NCBI GenBank assembly: GCA_016178505.1 | Contig: JACOTG010000002.1 | Span: 1-64,000, forward strand | From: Planctomycetota bacterium | Lineage (GTDB): Bacteria > Planctomycetota > JACOTG01 | Length of the DNA: 64,000 nucleotides | Reading direction: 5' to 3' | Shown: positions 8,211 to 15,416 of the stretch, piece after piece | Position numbering within the stretch: position 1 is the stretch's first letter | How the letters are laid out: each line of letters begins with the position of its first letter | Notes under the pieces: generated by a model | Database searches by the model: none | The model's input: the letters and a program-made list of their open reading frames with translations, nothing else | What the model was told of the DNA's origin: nothing | Program-made: the position numbers and the translations under genes

Positions 8211-9212
8211 TCAGCGCGTCGCCAAGAGGAACTCCAGAATCGCCTTCTGCGCGTGAAGCCGGTTTTCGGCTTGATCGAGCACGATCGAGCGCGGTCCATC
8301 GAGGACCGAGTCCGCGACGACGACGTTTCGCCGCACCGGGAGACAGTGCATGAATCGCGCGCCGGCCCCGCGCGCCATCTTCTCCTCGGTGACCAGCCAG
8401 TCGCGATGGTCCGCGCGCGCTCGCTTCTCGTTCTCCCAGTCGCCGTACCACTCGATTCCGCCCCACGACTTGGCGTAGACGACGTCGGCGCCGCGGAAAC
8501 CCTCGGTCGCGTCCGACGTGACGTGCAACGAGCCACCCGACCGTTTCGCGTTGGCCGACGCGGCGGCCATCACGGCGACGGGAAGTCCGAAGCCCTCCGG
8601 GTGCGCGAGCGTGACGTCCATGCCGAGTCGCGTCGCGACGTGAACGACCGCCGTCGGCACGGCCATCGGCAGCGGTTTCGGGTGATACGCCCAAGTGAGC
8701 AGGAGCTTTCGCCCGCGCGTCGGACCGAGCTTCTCGCGCAGCGTGAGCGCGTCGGCAAGTGCCTGGCACGGGTGATCGCGCATCGACTCGAGGTTGAGGA
8801 CCGGAATGCCCGCGTGCCGCGCAAACCCCGCGATCACGGGGTCGGCGAGATCCTCCTCGAGGTTCTTCATCTTCGGAAACGAGCGGACGCCGAGCGCCTG
8901 CACGTATCGCCCGAGGACCGCAGCGCCTTCGCGCACGTGCTCGGCCTTGTCGCCGTCCATGACGGCGCCGTCCCTGTACTCCATGTCCCAGACGCCGGCG
9001 CCGACGTCGAGCGTCACGGGCGTGCCGCCGAGCTGCGACACGGCGAGGTCCATCGACACGCGCGTCCGCAGCGACGGGTTGAAGAAGAGGAGGCCGACGG
9101 CCTTCCCGAGAAGCGCCGACGACGACTCGCCACGCTTGAAGCGCGCCGCCAGCTCGAGAATCCCTTCGAACTCGGTGTCTCCGAGATCCTGCGTCGACAG
9201 GAGGTGCTTCAC
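8211..9212 (-). CDS. argF': N-acylornithine transcarbamylase, predicted N-succinylornithine type
   Basis: 333 residues from GTG 9212, which overlaps the argD stop (GTGA 9209-9212). Carbamoyl-phosphate motif NPSLRTR (45-51), HPCQ, and HCLPVRRN are present. Features specific to acetyl- and succinylornithine transcarbamylases rather than ordinary OTCase are W75, MDGDKAEH at 85-92, TWAYHPKPLP, DVVYAKSWG and the HCLPVRRN tail. As I recall the family, the residue after the DGDx motif is Glu92 in Xanthomonas acetyl-enzyme and Pro90 in Bacteroides succinyl-enzyme; here it is Ala90. The carboxylated Lys of the acetyl-enzyme (HCLPLRRNVK) is Val here. Both point to the succinyl type, although the in vivo substrate is inferred. 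Confidence 0.85.
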   Translation of the reverse strand: MKHLLSTQDLGDTEFEGILELAARFKRGESSSALLGKAVGLLFFNPSLRTRVSMDLAVSQLGGTPVTLDVGAGVWDMEYRDGAVMDGDKAEHVREGAAVLGRYVQALGVRSFPKMKNLEEDLADPVIAGFARHAGIPVLNLESMRDHPCQALADALTLREKLGPTRGRKLLLTWAYHPKPLPMAVPTAVVHVATRLGMDVTLAHPEGFGLPVAVMAAASANAKRSGGSLHVTSDATEGFRGADVVYAKSWGGIEWYGDWENEKRARADHRDWLVTEEKMARGAGARFMHCLPVRRNVVVADSVLDGPRSIVLDQAENRLHAQKAILEFLLATR

Positions 9213-10336
9213 ACGCACTCCCGCAGCACGCCGAGGAATCGGTCGATCTCGTTCGGGCCGAGCGTGAGCGGCGGAAGGAGCCGCAACACTTTCCCATCGC
9301 TCGCGCCGCCCACGAGCACGCCGCGTTCGAACAAGCGGTCGCGGACGGGCTTCGCGTCGCGGGCGAGCACGATGCCGAGGAGATAGCCGAGCCCTCGCAC
9401 GTCGGCAACGCCGGGAATCGCCAGTGCACCACGACGCAATCGCTCGCTGCCCTCCCGAACGCGGTCGAGGAGCCGCTCTTCTCCGATGACGCGCACGGTC
9501 GCCTCGGCCGCCGCGCACGCGAGCATGCCGCCGCCGAACGTCGTTCCGTACTCCTCGTTCTTCACGCGCGCGGCGATGGCGGAGGACACGAGCACGGCAC
9601 CCATCGGCACGCCCGACGCGATCCCCTTTGCGAGCGAAACGAGATCCGGCACGACGCCGTCGCGGCCGGCGAAGAAAAACGCTCCCGTGCGACCGAACCC
9701 GGTCTGGACTTCGTCGAAGATCAAGCACGCACCGCGGCGATCGCACAGCTCGCGAAGCCCGCGGAAATACTCGGGCGGCGCCGTGCGCACGCCCGCCATC
9801 GATTGCACCGGCTCGAGGAGGACGGCGGCCGTCGCCGTCGTCACCGCGCGCTCCATGTGCGCAAGATCGCCAAATGGGACGAAGCGATGTTCGGGCACCG
9901 GCGGGTCCTGAAGCGCCCGGTACTTTTCCATCCCGGTCGCGGAGATCGCGTCGGCCGTTCGCCCATGAAAGCCGCCGTCCGTCGAGACGACTTCACGTCG
10001 CCCGGTGTGGCGGCGCGCGAGGCGCATGGCGTTCTCGTTCGCCTCGGTGCCCGAGTTCACGAAGAACACGTGCGTCAGCGGTGGCGGCGCCTCGGCGACG
10101 ATCGCGGACGCCGCGCGCGTGCGCACGTCCGAGCCGACGACGTTCGAATAGAACAGGAGCTTGCCGGCCTGCTCGCGAATCGCAGCAACGACGGCCGGAT
10201 GGCAATGGCCGGTCGAGGCGACCGCGTGGCCGCCGTAGAGATCGAGGAACTCGCGGCCCGTCGCGTCGAAGACGGAGCAGCCTTCGCCGCGGACGAGCGT
10301 GACGGGCAGCTGTGAGTAGGTCGGAAGCTCGCTCAC
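9209..10336 (-). CDS. argD: Acylornithine aminotransferase (class III, PLP)
   Basis: 375 residues from GTG 10336. Class III aminotransferase with NSGTEANE (94-101), FDEVQTGFGRTG with D208 for the PLP ring, and the Schiff-base lysine K237 in SLAKGIASG. It converts N-acylglutamate semialdehyde to N-acylornithine with glutamate as amino donor. The frame runs much further upstream, but this start is set by a GGGAGG ribosome site 7 bases away and by the GTGA overlap with the argC stop (10333-10336). Confidence 0.92.
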   Translation of the reverse strand: MSELPTYSQLPVTLVRGEGCSVFDATGREFLDLYGGHAVASTGHCHPAVVAAIREQAGKLLFYSNVVGSDVRTRAASAIVAEAPPPLTHVFFVNSGTEANENAMRLARRHTGRREVVSTDGGFHGRTADAISATGMEKYRALQDPPVPEHRFVPFGDLAHMERAVTTATAAVLLEPVQSMAGVRTAPPEYFRGLRELCDRRGACLIFDEVQTGFGRTGAFFFAGRDGVVPDLVSLAKGIASGVPMGAVLVSSAIAARVKNEEYGTTFGGGMLACAAAEATVRVIGEERLLDRVREGSERLRRGALAIPGVADVRGLGYLLGIVLARDAKPVRDRLFERGVLVGGASDGKVLRLLPPLTLGPNEIDRFLGVLRECV

Positions 10337-11361
10337 GGATCGCCTCCCGGCATCTTCAACGCCGTCGCCTCGTCGAAGCCGAGCATGAGGTTCATCGACT
10401 GGACGGCCTGTCCGGCGCCGCCCTTCACGAGGTTGTCGATCGCCACGAAGATTCGCGTGACGCCGTCGCCCGCCGCGAAACCGACGTCCGCGAAGTTCGT
10501 GTTCGCGACGTTTGCGACGTCGGGCGATGCACTGCCCCCGTCGATCGGGAGCCGCACGAAGTACGCGCGTTCGTAGAAGCGCGCGAAGAGCGGCCGCGGA
10601 TCGATCGCGACCGGGACGAGTGCCGTGACGAAGATGCCGCGAACGAGCGGCGCCGAATGGGTCTGCAAGTGCACGCGGAACGGCCCGCCCACGTCGCCGA
10701 GCGCTTGCACGATCTCCGGCAGGTGCTGGTGACCGTCGGTCTTGTAGGCGTAAAACGCATTCGCGCGTCGCGGGTGGTGCGTGTTCTCGGCCGGCGTCGC
10801 GCCCGAGCCCGACGACCCGGTGACCGCATCGACCACCGCCGCCTCCGCCGCACCCTCGGCTGCAATCGGCGCGAGCGCAAGCGTCACCGCGGTCGCGAAA
10901 CAGCCGGGGCTGGCCACGGCACGCGCGCTCCGGATCGAATCGCAAAATAGCTCGGGCAAGCCGTAGATGAACTGCTTCTGCGCTTCCATCGCGCCGTGCT
11001 CGTGCTTGTAGTAGCGCTTGAACGCGGCGGCATCGCGCAGACGGAAGTCGCCCGAGAGATCCACGATTCGCGCCTTCGTCTCGAGGAGCCTCGGGACCAG
11101 CTCGAGCGAGGCGAGGTTCGGCGCAGCGAGGAACATCAGGTCGACGCCTTCTGCAACCTCTTCGGGCGCGTCGCCCGTGAACTTCAGATCGCACAGGCGG
11201 CGAAGATTTCGGTGCACGTCGGCGACCGGCTTGCCCGCGTTCTTCTGCGAGCAGACGGCCGCGATCTCGATGCCCGGGTGGAACAGCAGGATGCGAAGCA
11301 GCTCGGCGGCACCATAGCCCGAGCCACCGACGATCGCGATCTTCTTCTTCGGCGTCGTCAT
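10333..11361 (-). CDS. argC: N-acyl-gamma-glutamyl-phosphate reductase
   Basis: 342 residues, usual length. An N-terminal NADP-binding segment IAIVGGSGYGAAELLR and the catalytic cysteine C154 in ASPGCFAT identify type I ArgC, supported by GSSGSGATP and the HPRRANAFYAY region. Reduces the acyl-glutamyl phosphate made by ArgB to the semialdehyde used by ArgD. Its ATG overlaps the stop of a 25-codon ORF (ATGA 11358-11361), so translation may depend on that ORF. Confidence 0.95.
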   Translation of the reverse strand: MTTPKKKIAIVGGSGYGAAELLRILLFHPGIEIAAVCSQKNAGKPVADVHRNLRRLCDLKFTGDAPEEVAEGVDLMFLAAPNLASLELVPRLLETKARIVDLSGDFRLRDAAAFKRYYKHEHGAMEAQKQFIYGLPELFCDSIRSARAVASPGCFATAVTLALAPIAAEGAAEAAVVDAVTGSSGSGATPAENTHHPRRANAFYAYKTDGHQHLPEIVQALGDVGGPFRVHLQTHSAPLVRGIFVTALVPVAIDPRPLFARFYERAYFVRLPIDGGSASPDVANVANTNFADVGFAAGDGVTRIFVAIDNLVKGGAGQAVQSMNLMLGFDEATALKMPGGDP

Positions 11362-11435
11362 GGGAGCGCGCCTTCGCCGAGCCCGCGCGCGGTCACGCGC
11401 GACCCGTTGCAGTCGATCGAGCGGCGCCGCGTCAT
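11358..11435 (-). CDS. 25-codon Arg-rich coupling ORF between the P-loop gene and argC
   Basis: Minus-strand ORF of 25 residues starting MTRRRSIDCNGSR and ending in ALP. Its ATG overlaps the stop of the P-loop gene (ATGA 11432-11435), and its TGA overlaps the argC ATG (ATGA 11358-11361). A gap bridged exactly by overlaps on both sides is unlikely to be accidental and would let ribosomes pass from one gene to the next. Codons 3-5 are consecutive Arg codons and five of 25 residues are Arg, so a regulatory role is possible. No homology is recognisable and it may be only a coupling device. Confidence 0.5.
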   Translation of the reverse strand: MTRRRSIDCNGSRVTARGLGEGALP

Positions 11436-12451
11436 CGGTGCACTTCCTCGTACACGACGCCGTACAGCTCTCGCCCGCTCGTGATCGCGTTCGCAGCCGG
11501 CAGTCCCAGCTCGTTCCGGATGTAGCTCGTCCCCATCTCGTTGTCGGTCACCGGCCCCGCCATGCACGAGATGTGGAGTCCGCGTTGATCCATGATCGCT
11601 TTCGCCCCCCACGCGGCGACGAGGTCGTTGGCGCACATCACGAGCGCCTTCACGTGGGACAGGATCTCCTTGTCCTCGAAGAACGTCGGGACTTGGTAGC
11701 CGCCGATGATTCCGTCCCCGAGCTCGACGACGATGAGGTCCGGCTTCTTTTCGGTGAGCGACGACAGGATCGCCTTGGCAACGGGCGCGACGTTCTCGAT
11801 GGTTGCCGTCGACGGCAGCCCGCAGTCGAGGAACGAAAGCGTCGCGAACGCTCCGTGGTCCTCCATGTCGAGCGTGTCCTTGAGGCAGGCAATCCCGGTG
11901 AGCTTGCACGCGGCGACGCGCGCACCGTTGCGAGAAAATCGTTTGATCAGCTCGGAAGCGACGTGGGTCTTGCCGGAGTTCATGCAAGTGCCCGCTACGA
12001 CGATCAGCGGCGCACACTGCTCGAGTCGATCGACGAGCGGCAGGGCCTTTTCGGCGATGTTGACGGTCTTTCCGTTCCGGACGACCATGCCCAGCACTTC
12101 CACCTCGAGCGGCGGGCCGAGATCGAGATTGCGGCTCGTGCACCGGCCGATCACTCCGCCGAGATTGAGGATGTGCAGGGTGTCGCCCGGGTGAATCGTC
12201 TCCGGAACGACTCCGACGAAGCCCTTGAGTGCGCGACGGAATCCGAGCGCGCCCGCCAGAACGTCGCCGCGGTTGATCTTCGCCATGCGACCGGTGACCA
12301 GCTCGAGACGATCGTAGACGTTCTTCTCCATCATCGCGCGAACGACGATGACGTTGCCCGCCTTCGCCTCGCAGTGGCCCGCGATTTCCTCCTCGCGACG
12401 CAACTTCGCGTTTAGCGTCGAGGAGCCGATCTTGTCCAATACGACTTTCAT
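11432..12451 (-). CDS. P-loop NTPase of unknown function in the arginine operon
   Basis: 339 residues in two parts. The first 140 look like a mostly beta domain with no motif I recognise. The second part begins with a Walker A, GTCMNSGKT (154-162), then an LTGIACLKDTLD segment, IVVELGDG around 240-247 and an AGPVTDNEMG region. The shape recalls dethiobiotin-synthetase/MobB-type P-loop proteins and, more loosely, the DUF1611/DgcN group, one member of which I recall being reported as a D-glutamate N-acetyltransferase. The operon otherwise lacks ArgA or ArgJ, so a role in N-acylating glutamate is a testable guess. Start ATG 12451 follows GAAGGA. Confidence 0.7.
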   Translation of the reverse strand: MKVVLDKIGSSTLNAKLRREEEIAGHCEAKAGNVIVVRAMMEKNVYDRLELVTGRMAKINRGDVLAGALGFRRALKGFVGVVPETIHPGDTLHILNLGGVIGRCTSRNLDLGPPLEVEVLGMVVRNGKTVNIAEKALPLVDRLEQCAPLIVVAGTCMNSGKTHVASELIKRFSRNGARVAACKLTGIACLKDTLDMEDHGAFATLSFLDCGLPSTATIENVAPVAKAILSSLTEKKPDLIVVELGDGIIGGYQVPTFFEDKEILSHVKALVMCANDLVAAWGAKAIMDQRGLHISCMAGPVTDNEMGTSYIRNELGLPAANAITSGRELYGVVYEEVHR

Positions 12452-12559
12452 CTTTCTGGTGTCCTTCGCTCGTTCGTCGGCACGGTGGCCTTCGCGAGCG
12501 TCATTCGTGTCGTGACATTCGTCGTCTGCGCGCCGGCGCCTTCGCCGGTGCGAGCGCCG

Positions 12560-13813
12560 TCAATGCCGCGACGTTTTTCGTCTACTTTTCGGGGTCTTCG
12601 CTTTCGCGTGCGTCGTCGCCGACGCCGGCGCCGCGGCCGCTCGCTTGCCGGCGAGTCGCCACAAGAGGGACGGCAGCGCTTGCACCTTCCCGAATCCACG
12701 CGCTTCCTTGCCGTCGAGAAGGGTATTCGTCTCGCCGTAGCGCACGCCTTCGAGGTTCATCAGCGAATACGGGCTCCTCACCCCGACGACCCAAATGCTC
12801 CCCCGGTAGAGGCGCACGCGCGCTTCGCCGGTGACACGTGATTGCGTCGATCGCAGGAACGCGCGAATGTCTTCGAGCGCCGGCTCGAACGCGAGACCCT
12901 CGTGGAGGAGTCGGCCGTACGTCTCGCCGAGCGGCGATTTCAGTTCTTGCTGCGTCTTCGTGAGCACGAGCTTCTCGAGTTCGCGATGCGCCTGCACCAA
13001 GATGAGCGGCGCCGGCGCTTCGAAGAAGATCCGGCCCTTGATCCCGAGGATCGTGTCCCCGAGGTGGACGCCTCGGCCGACCGAGTGATGGAGCGCGCGC
13101 TCGTTGAGACGCCTCACGATCTCGAGGCCGGACAACTTCTGCCCCGCGAGAGAAACAGGAAGCCCTTCCTCGAAGCCGATCACGATCTCTTCGGGATCGG
13201 ACGCCAAGACCGCCTCGGGCGGACCGGCCCAAGGATCGTGCGTTTCGCCGCCGCCGATGGTCGTGCCCCACAGCCCTTCGTTGATCGAGTAGTCGCGCGT
13301 TCGAATCTCTTGGGGAAAGCCGTGCTTCCTCAGAAAGTCGTACTCGTCCTTGCGGGAGACGCCGAGGTCGCGCACCGGAGCCAGGACCACCAGTTCGGGG
13401 GCGAGCACCGAGAAGGCGACGTCGAATCGAAATTGGTCGTTCCCGGCGACGGTGCAACCGTGCGCGATCGCCGTGACGTGAAGCTGACGCGCCAAGTCGA
13501 CCACGAGCCGCGCCTGAATCGCACGCTCCGCCGCCACGGACAGCGGATAGACTCCTCCACGAAGCACGTTGCCGTGGATCAGCGTCGTCACGTACTCGTC
13601 GTAAACCAACGCGCGTCCGTCGAGGGTTTGGTGCTTCACGGCGCCGAGGTCGAGAGCCTTCTTCTCGATCGCCGCCAACTCCACCGCTGTGAAGCCGCCG
13701 GTGTCCACGGTTGCCGTGAACACGTCCATTCCCTTCTCCTCGCGCAAGTGAACCAGGCAGAAGGAAGTGTCCAGCCCGCCGGAAAACGCCAGTACGACCT
13801 TCGGTCTCGCCAT
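12560..13813 (-). CDS. argG: Argininosuccinate synthase
   Basis: 417 residues, first structural gene of the arg operon. The pyrophosphate loop AFSGGLDTS (9-17) and later motifs such as AHGCTVAGNDQ, TRDYSINEGLWG and the C-terminal YGETNTLLD fit ArgG. It condenses citrulline and aspartate using ATP. The last ~25 residues form an Ala/Lys/Arg-rich tail that is not part of the usual enzyme. ATG 13813 follows AAAGGA with 7-base spacing. The gene lies just downstream of a predicted arginine-sensing attenuator. 108 bases without recognisable content separate it from the P-loop gene. Confidence 0.95.
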   Translation of the reverse strand: MARPKVVLAFSGGLDTSFCLVHLREEKGMDVFTATVDTGGFTAVELAAIEKKALDLGAVKHQTLDGRALVYDEYVTTLIHGNVLRGGVYPLSVAAERAIQARLVVDLARQLHVTAIAHGCTVAGNDQFRFDVAFSVLAPELVVLAPVRDLGVSRKDEYDFLRKHGFPQEIRTRDYSINEGLWGTTIGGGETHDPWAGPPEAVLASDPEEIVIGFEEGLPVSLAGQKLSGLEIVRRLNERALHHSVGRGVHLGDTILGIKGRIFFEAPAPLILVQAHRELEKLVLTKTQQELKSPLGETYGRLLHEGLAFEPALEDIRAFLRSTQSRVTGEARVRLYRGSIWVVGVRSPYSLMNLEGVRYGETNTLLDGKEARGFGKVQALPSLLWRLAGKRAAAAPASATTHAKAKTPKSRRKTSRH

Positions 13814-13904
13814 TTCTCAGTCCTTTGTCTTCGTCATCTCTTCGAATCGACGCCGGCCGTTGCGGACCGCCTCGATCACGTCACGTTCGCTCGTGTGTCA
13901 AACG

Positions 13905-13939
13905 AAAAAACCCACCGCCGCAAGCCCGGCAGTGGGTTT
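13905..13939 (-). terminator. Rho-independent terminator of the arg attenuator
   Basis: On the minus strand a 13-bp stem (AAACCCAC, one T-G wobble, GCCG) with loop GGCTTG is followed directly by a T-run (T6 including stem Ts at 13905-13910). It lies between the leader peptide stop (13964) and argG (13813), inside the transcribed leader, so it acts as an attenuator rather than an end-of-gene terminator. Confidence 0.85.
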
Positions 13940-13963
13940 CGGAAACTCCCTTGGTGGACGAAC

Positions 13964-14071
13964 TCACCTCTCCGGACCCGCCAGGCTCGCCTGGCGGATG
14001 CGCCTGACCCTGGCCTCCCGGACGGTGCCCGGCGTGCCGAAGTCGACGGATCGAAGAGTCTCGTGAGTCAT
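13964..14071 (-). CDS. argL: Arg-rich leader peptide of the arginine operon
   Basis: 35 codons from ATG 14071 to TGA 13964. Seven residues are Arg, five of them within residues 18-26 (REARVRRIR). Codons used are CGA, CGG, AGG, AGG, CGC, CGC and AGG; AGG appears uncommon in neighbouring genes. The Arg cluster ends exactly where the first attenuator hairpin begins. There is no obvious Shine-Dalgarno sequence; the predicted promoter would start the RNA within a few bases of the ATG, so translation may be leaderless. The gene symbol is descriptive, not taken from a database. Confidence 0.8.
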   Translation of the reverse strand: MTHETLRSVDFGTPGTVREARVRRIRQASLAGPER

Positions 14072-14079
14072 GGGGATGC

Positions 14080-14107
14080 AGTTAATCAAATCGTGCCTGG
14101 ATGTCAA
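14080..14107 (-). promoter_or_regulatory. Promoter of the arginine operon
   Basis: Minus strand: consensus TTGACA at 14107-14102, 16-bp spacer, TTAACT at 14085-14080 preceded by TG (extended -10). The -35 overlaps the stop codon of the upstream gene. Expected transcription start is about 14071-14073, at or just before the leader peptide ATG. Confidence 0.75.
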
Positions 14108-15000
14108 CGCTTGGTCGCTCGAAGAGCAGCGATGAATTCCTTTTCGGTCGCATCGAGGTCGCCGGAGACGGCCTTCTGCACCGGACTGTCCGCGACCGCA
14201 TCGCCGCGGACGACCTTTCGGACGAAGTCGTCGAACACCGCTGAGGTATCCGGGCGCAGATGGCGCAAGTAGTAGATGAACGCGCCAATCTCCAAGTAGT
14301 GGTTTTCCGTGTAGGACTCGACCCCATCACGCATCAGCTTCGGCAGCGGGACGGGCAAGCCCTTCTGCCATCGCTCGCCGAGCGAGGGGACGTATGCCGT
14401 CCACGGGTCCAGGCGCATGTACATCTCGAAATACGACGCCAACCCTTCGTCGAGCCATGCAGGCAGCGTCGTGGGCGAGGTCGCTGCGAGGTACTGGTGA
14501 AAAGCGGCATGCGTCGCGAGGATCTTCGTGTAGTCGGGACTATCCGACGACGGCGCGACGTAGGTCGCAACGGGTCGTTCGGCGTTCTGCGTCGAGTAGA
14601 AGCTGCCGTAGTTCGAGGAATGCTGCGCACCGTTGGTGGTTCCGAACTGGTTGTACTCCTCGATCGTGCGGAAGACGAACACGTTCATCAAGTCGCTTCG
14701 GCTCGGCTGCGCGTCGAGGAGCCGCTGGAACTGAACGCGCATCTTCTCGAGAACGTCGGCGATCGTTCGCGCGACGGAGTAGGTGTCGTTGCAGCGGACT
14801 CTGTAGTGAGCCGTCGCGATCTGAAACGCGTTCGCGAACTGCGAGCGATCGGGACGCATCTTGAGGGTGGATTCGTAATCGGTTTGCAGCTTCGAGGAGA
14901 TCTCGGAAACTCGTGCGTCGATCCGCTCGGCGAGCGGATCCTGCGACGCACCTGTTTGTGAGACGACGAGCCACGCGAGCGTCGCGATGCCGTGAATCAT
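14104..15000 (-). CDS. Secreted gluzincin-like protein (DUF1570/peptidase MA-like) with altered active site
   Basis: 298 residues with an N-terminal signal-like hydrophobic stretch. The region THAAFHQYL (163-171) followed by PAWLDEGLASYFE matches gluzincin metallopeptidases, where the first motif is HExxH and the later Glu is the third zinc ligand. Here the catalytic Glu is Ala165, while H164, H168 and E185 remain. Zinc binding may persist without hydrolysis. GGAGG stands 6 bases before ATG 15000. Its stop codon overlaps the arg operon -35 box. Substrate and role are unknown. Confidence 0.7.
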   Translation of the reverse strand: MIHGIATLAWLVVSQTGASQDPLAERIDARVSEISSKLQTDYESTLKMRPDRSQFANAFQIATAHYRVRCNDTYSVARTIADVLEKMRVQFQRLLDAQPSRSDLMNVFVFRTIEEYNQFGTTNGAQHSSNYGSFYSTQNAERPVATYVAPSSDSPDYTKILATHAAFHQYLAATSPTTLPAWLDEGLASYFEMYMRLDPWTAYVPSLGERWQKGLPVPLPKLMRDGVESYTENHYLEIGAFIYYLRHLRPDTSAVFDDFVRKVVRGDAVADSPVQKAVSGDLDATEKEFIAALRATKR

Positions 15001-15059
15001 GGCCGACCTCCAAGATGAATGGCGCCCGTATACGGGCGATCGGCACGACGATTGGAAAA

Positions 15060-15284
15060 CTATGCGATGGACTTCACGTCGAGAACGGCGGCGCCGCGCT
15101 TTCCGGCTAGCTCGCGAATCTCGGGCTCCGACTCCGCCTCCACTTCGAGCGCGACGGTTGGCGGTGAATCGTCGGTCGTGCGGCGGACGGGAATGAACGA
15201 ACTAGAGTAGCCGTTCTCTCGGACCGCACGATCGCAGAGCAAGGCGTCGAGCGTCGACGGGAACGTGATCAGGAAACGTTTCAT
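15060..15284 (-). CDS. Small DUF3343-like protein
   Basis: 74 residues from ATG 15284, which has GAGAGG five bases upstream. The opening MKRFLITFPSTLDALLCDRA and the following FIPVRR resemble DUF3343, small proteins proposed as sulfur/selenium carriers. The Cys-Gly motif usually found in the middle of that family is absent here (DDSPPTVALEV instead); the only Cys is C16. The family assignment is therefore tentative. Confidence 0.5.
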   Translation of the reverse strand: MKRFLITFPSTLDALLCDRAVRENGYSSSFIPVRRTTDDSPPTVALEVEAESEPEIRELAGKRGAAVLDVKSIA

Positions 15285-15416
15285 CGGACCTCTCACTTCT
15301 CGTTGCGGAATCCAGCGCAGGATTCTAGATGGCGCCGGCTCAGATGCAACCAACAAGAGCCGATTTACCGAACGATACTGCGATTCGCCGAAGACGAATC
15401 CCGCACGCCGTCGGCC

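Larger units (their letters stand above)
13905..14071 (-). promoter_or_regulatory. Arginine-responsive transcription attenuator (leader RNA regions 1-4)
   Basis: Minus-strand leader with four pairing segments. Region 1 (13990-13999, ATCCGCCAGG) pairs with region 2 (13976-13985, CCTGGCGGGT) in a 10-bp hairpin with loop CGAG, inside the leader ORF. Region 2 can instead pair with region 3 (13925-13937, ACCCACTGCCGGG), giving 10 pairs with a 3-base bulge. Region 3 alternatively pairs with region 4 to form the terminator. A ribosome stalled on the Arg codons at 14020-13994 would cover region 1, free region 2, favour 2:3 pairing and allow read-through into argG. This is the classic trp/his layout, read here directly from complementarity; function is inferred. 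Confidence 0.85.

Noticed and set aside
9213-9746. Extension of the transcarbamylase frame upstream of GTG 9212
   Set aside because: The extra sequence is the shadow of argD; homology begins at VKHLLSTQD and the GTGA overlap fixes the start.
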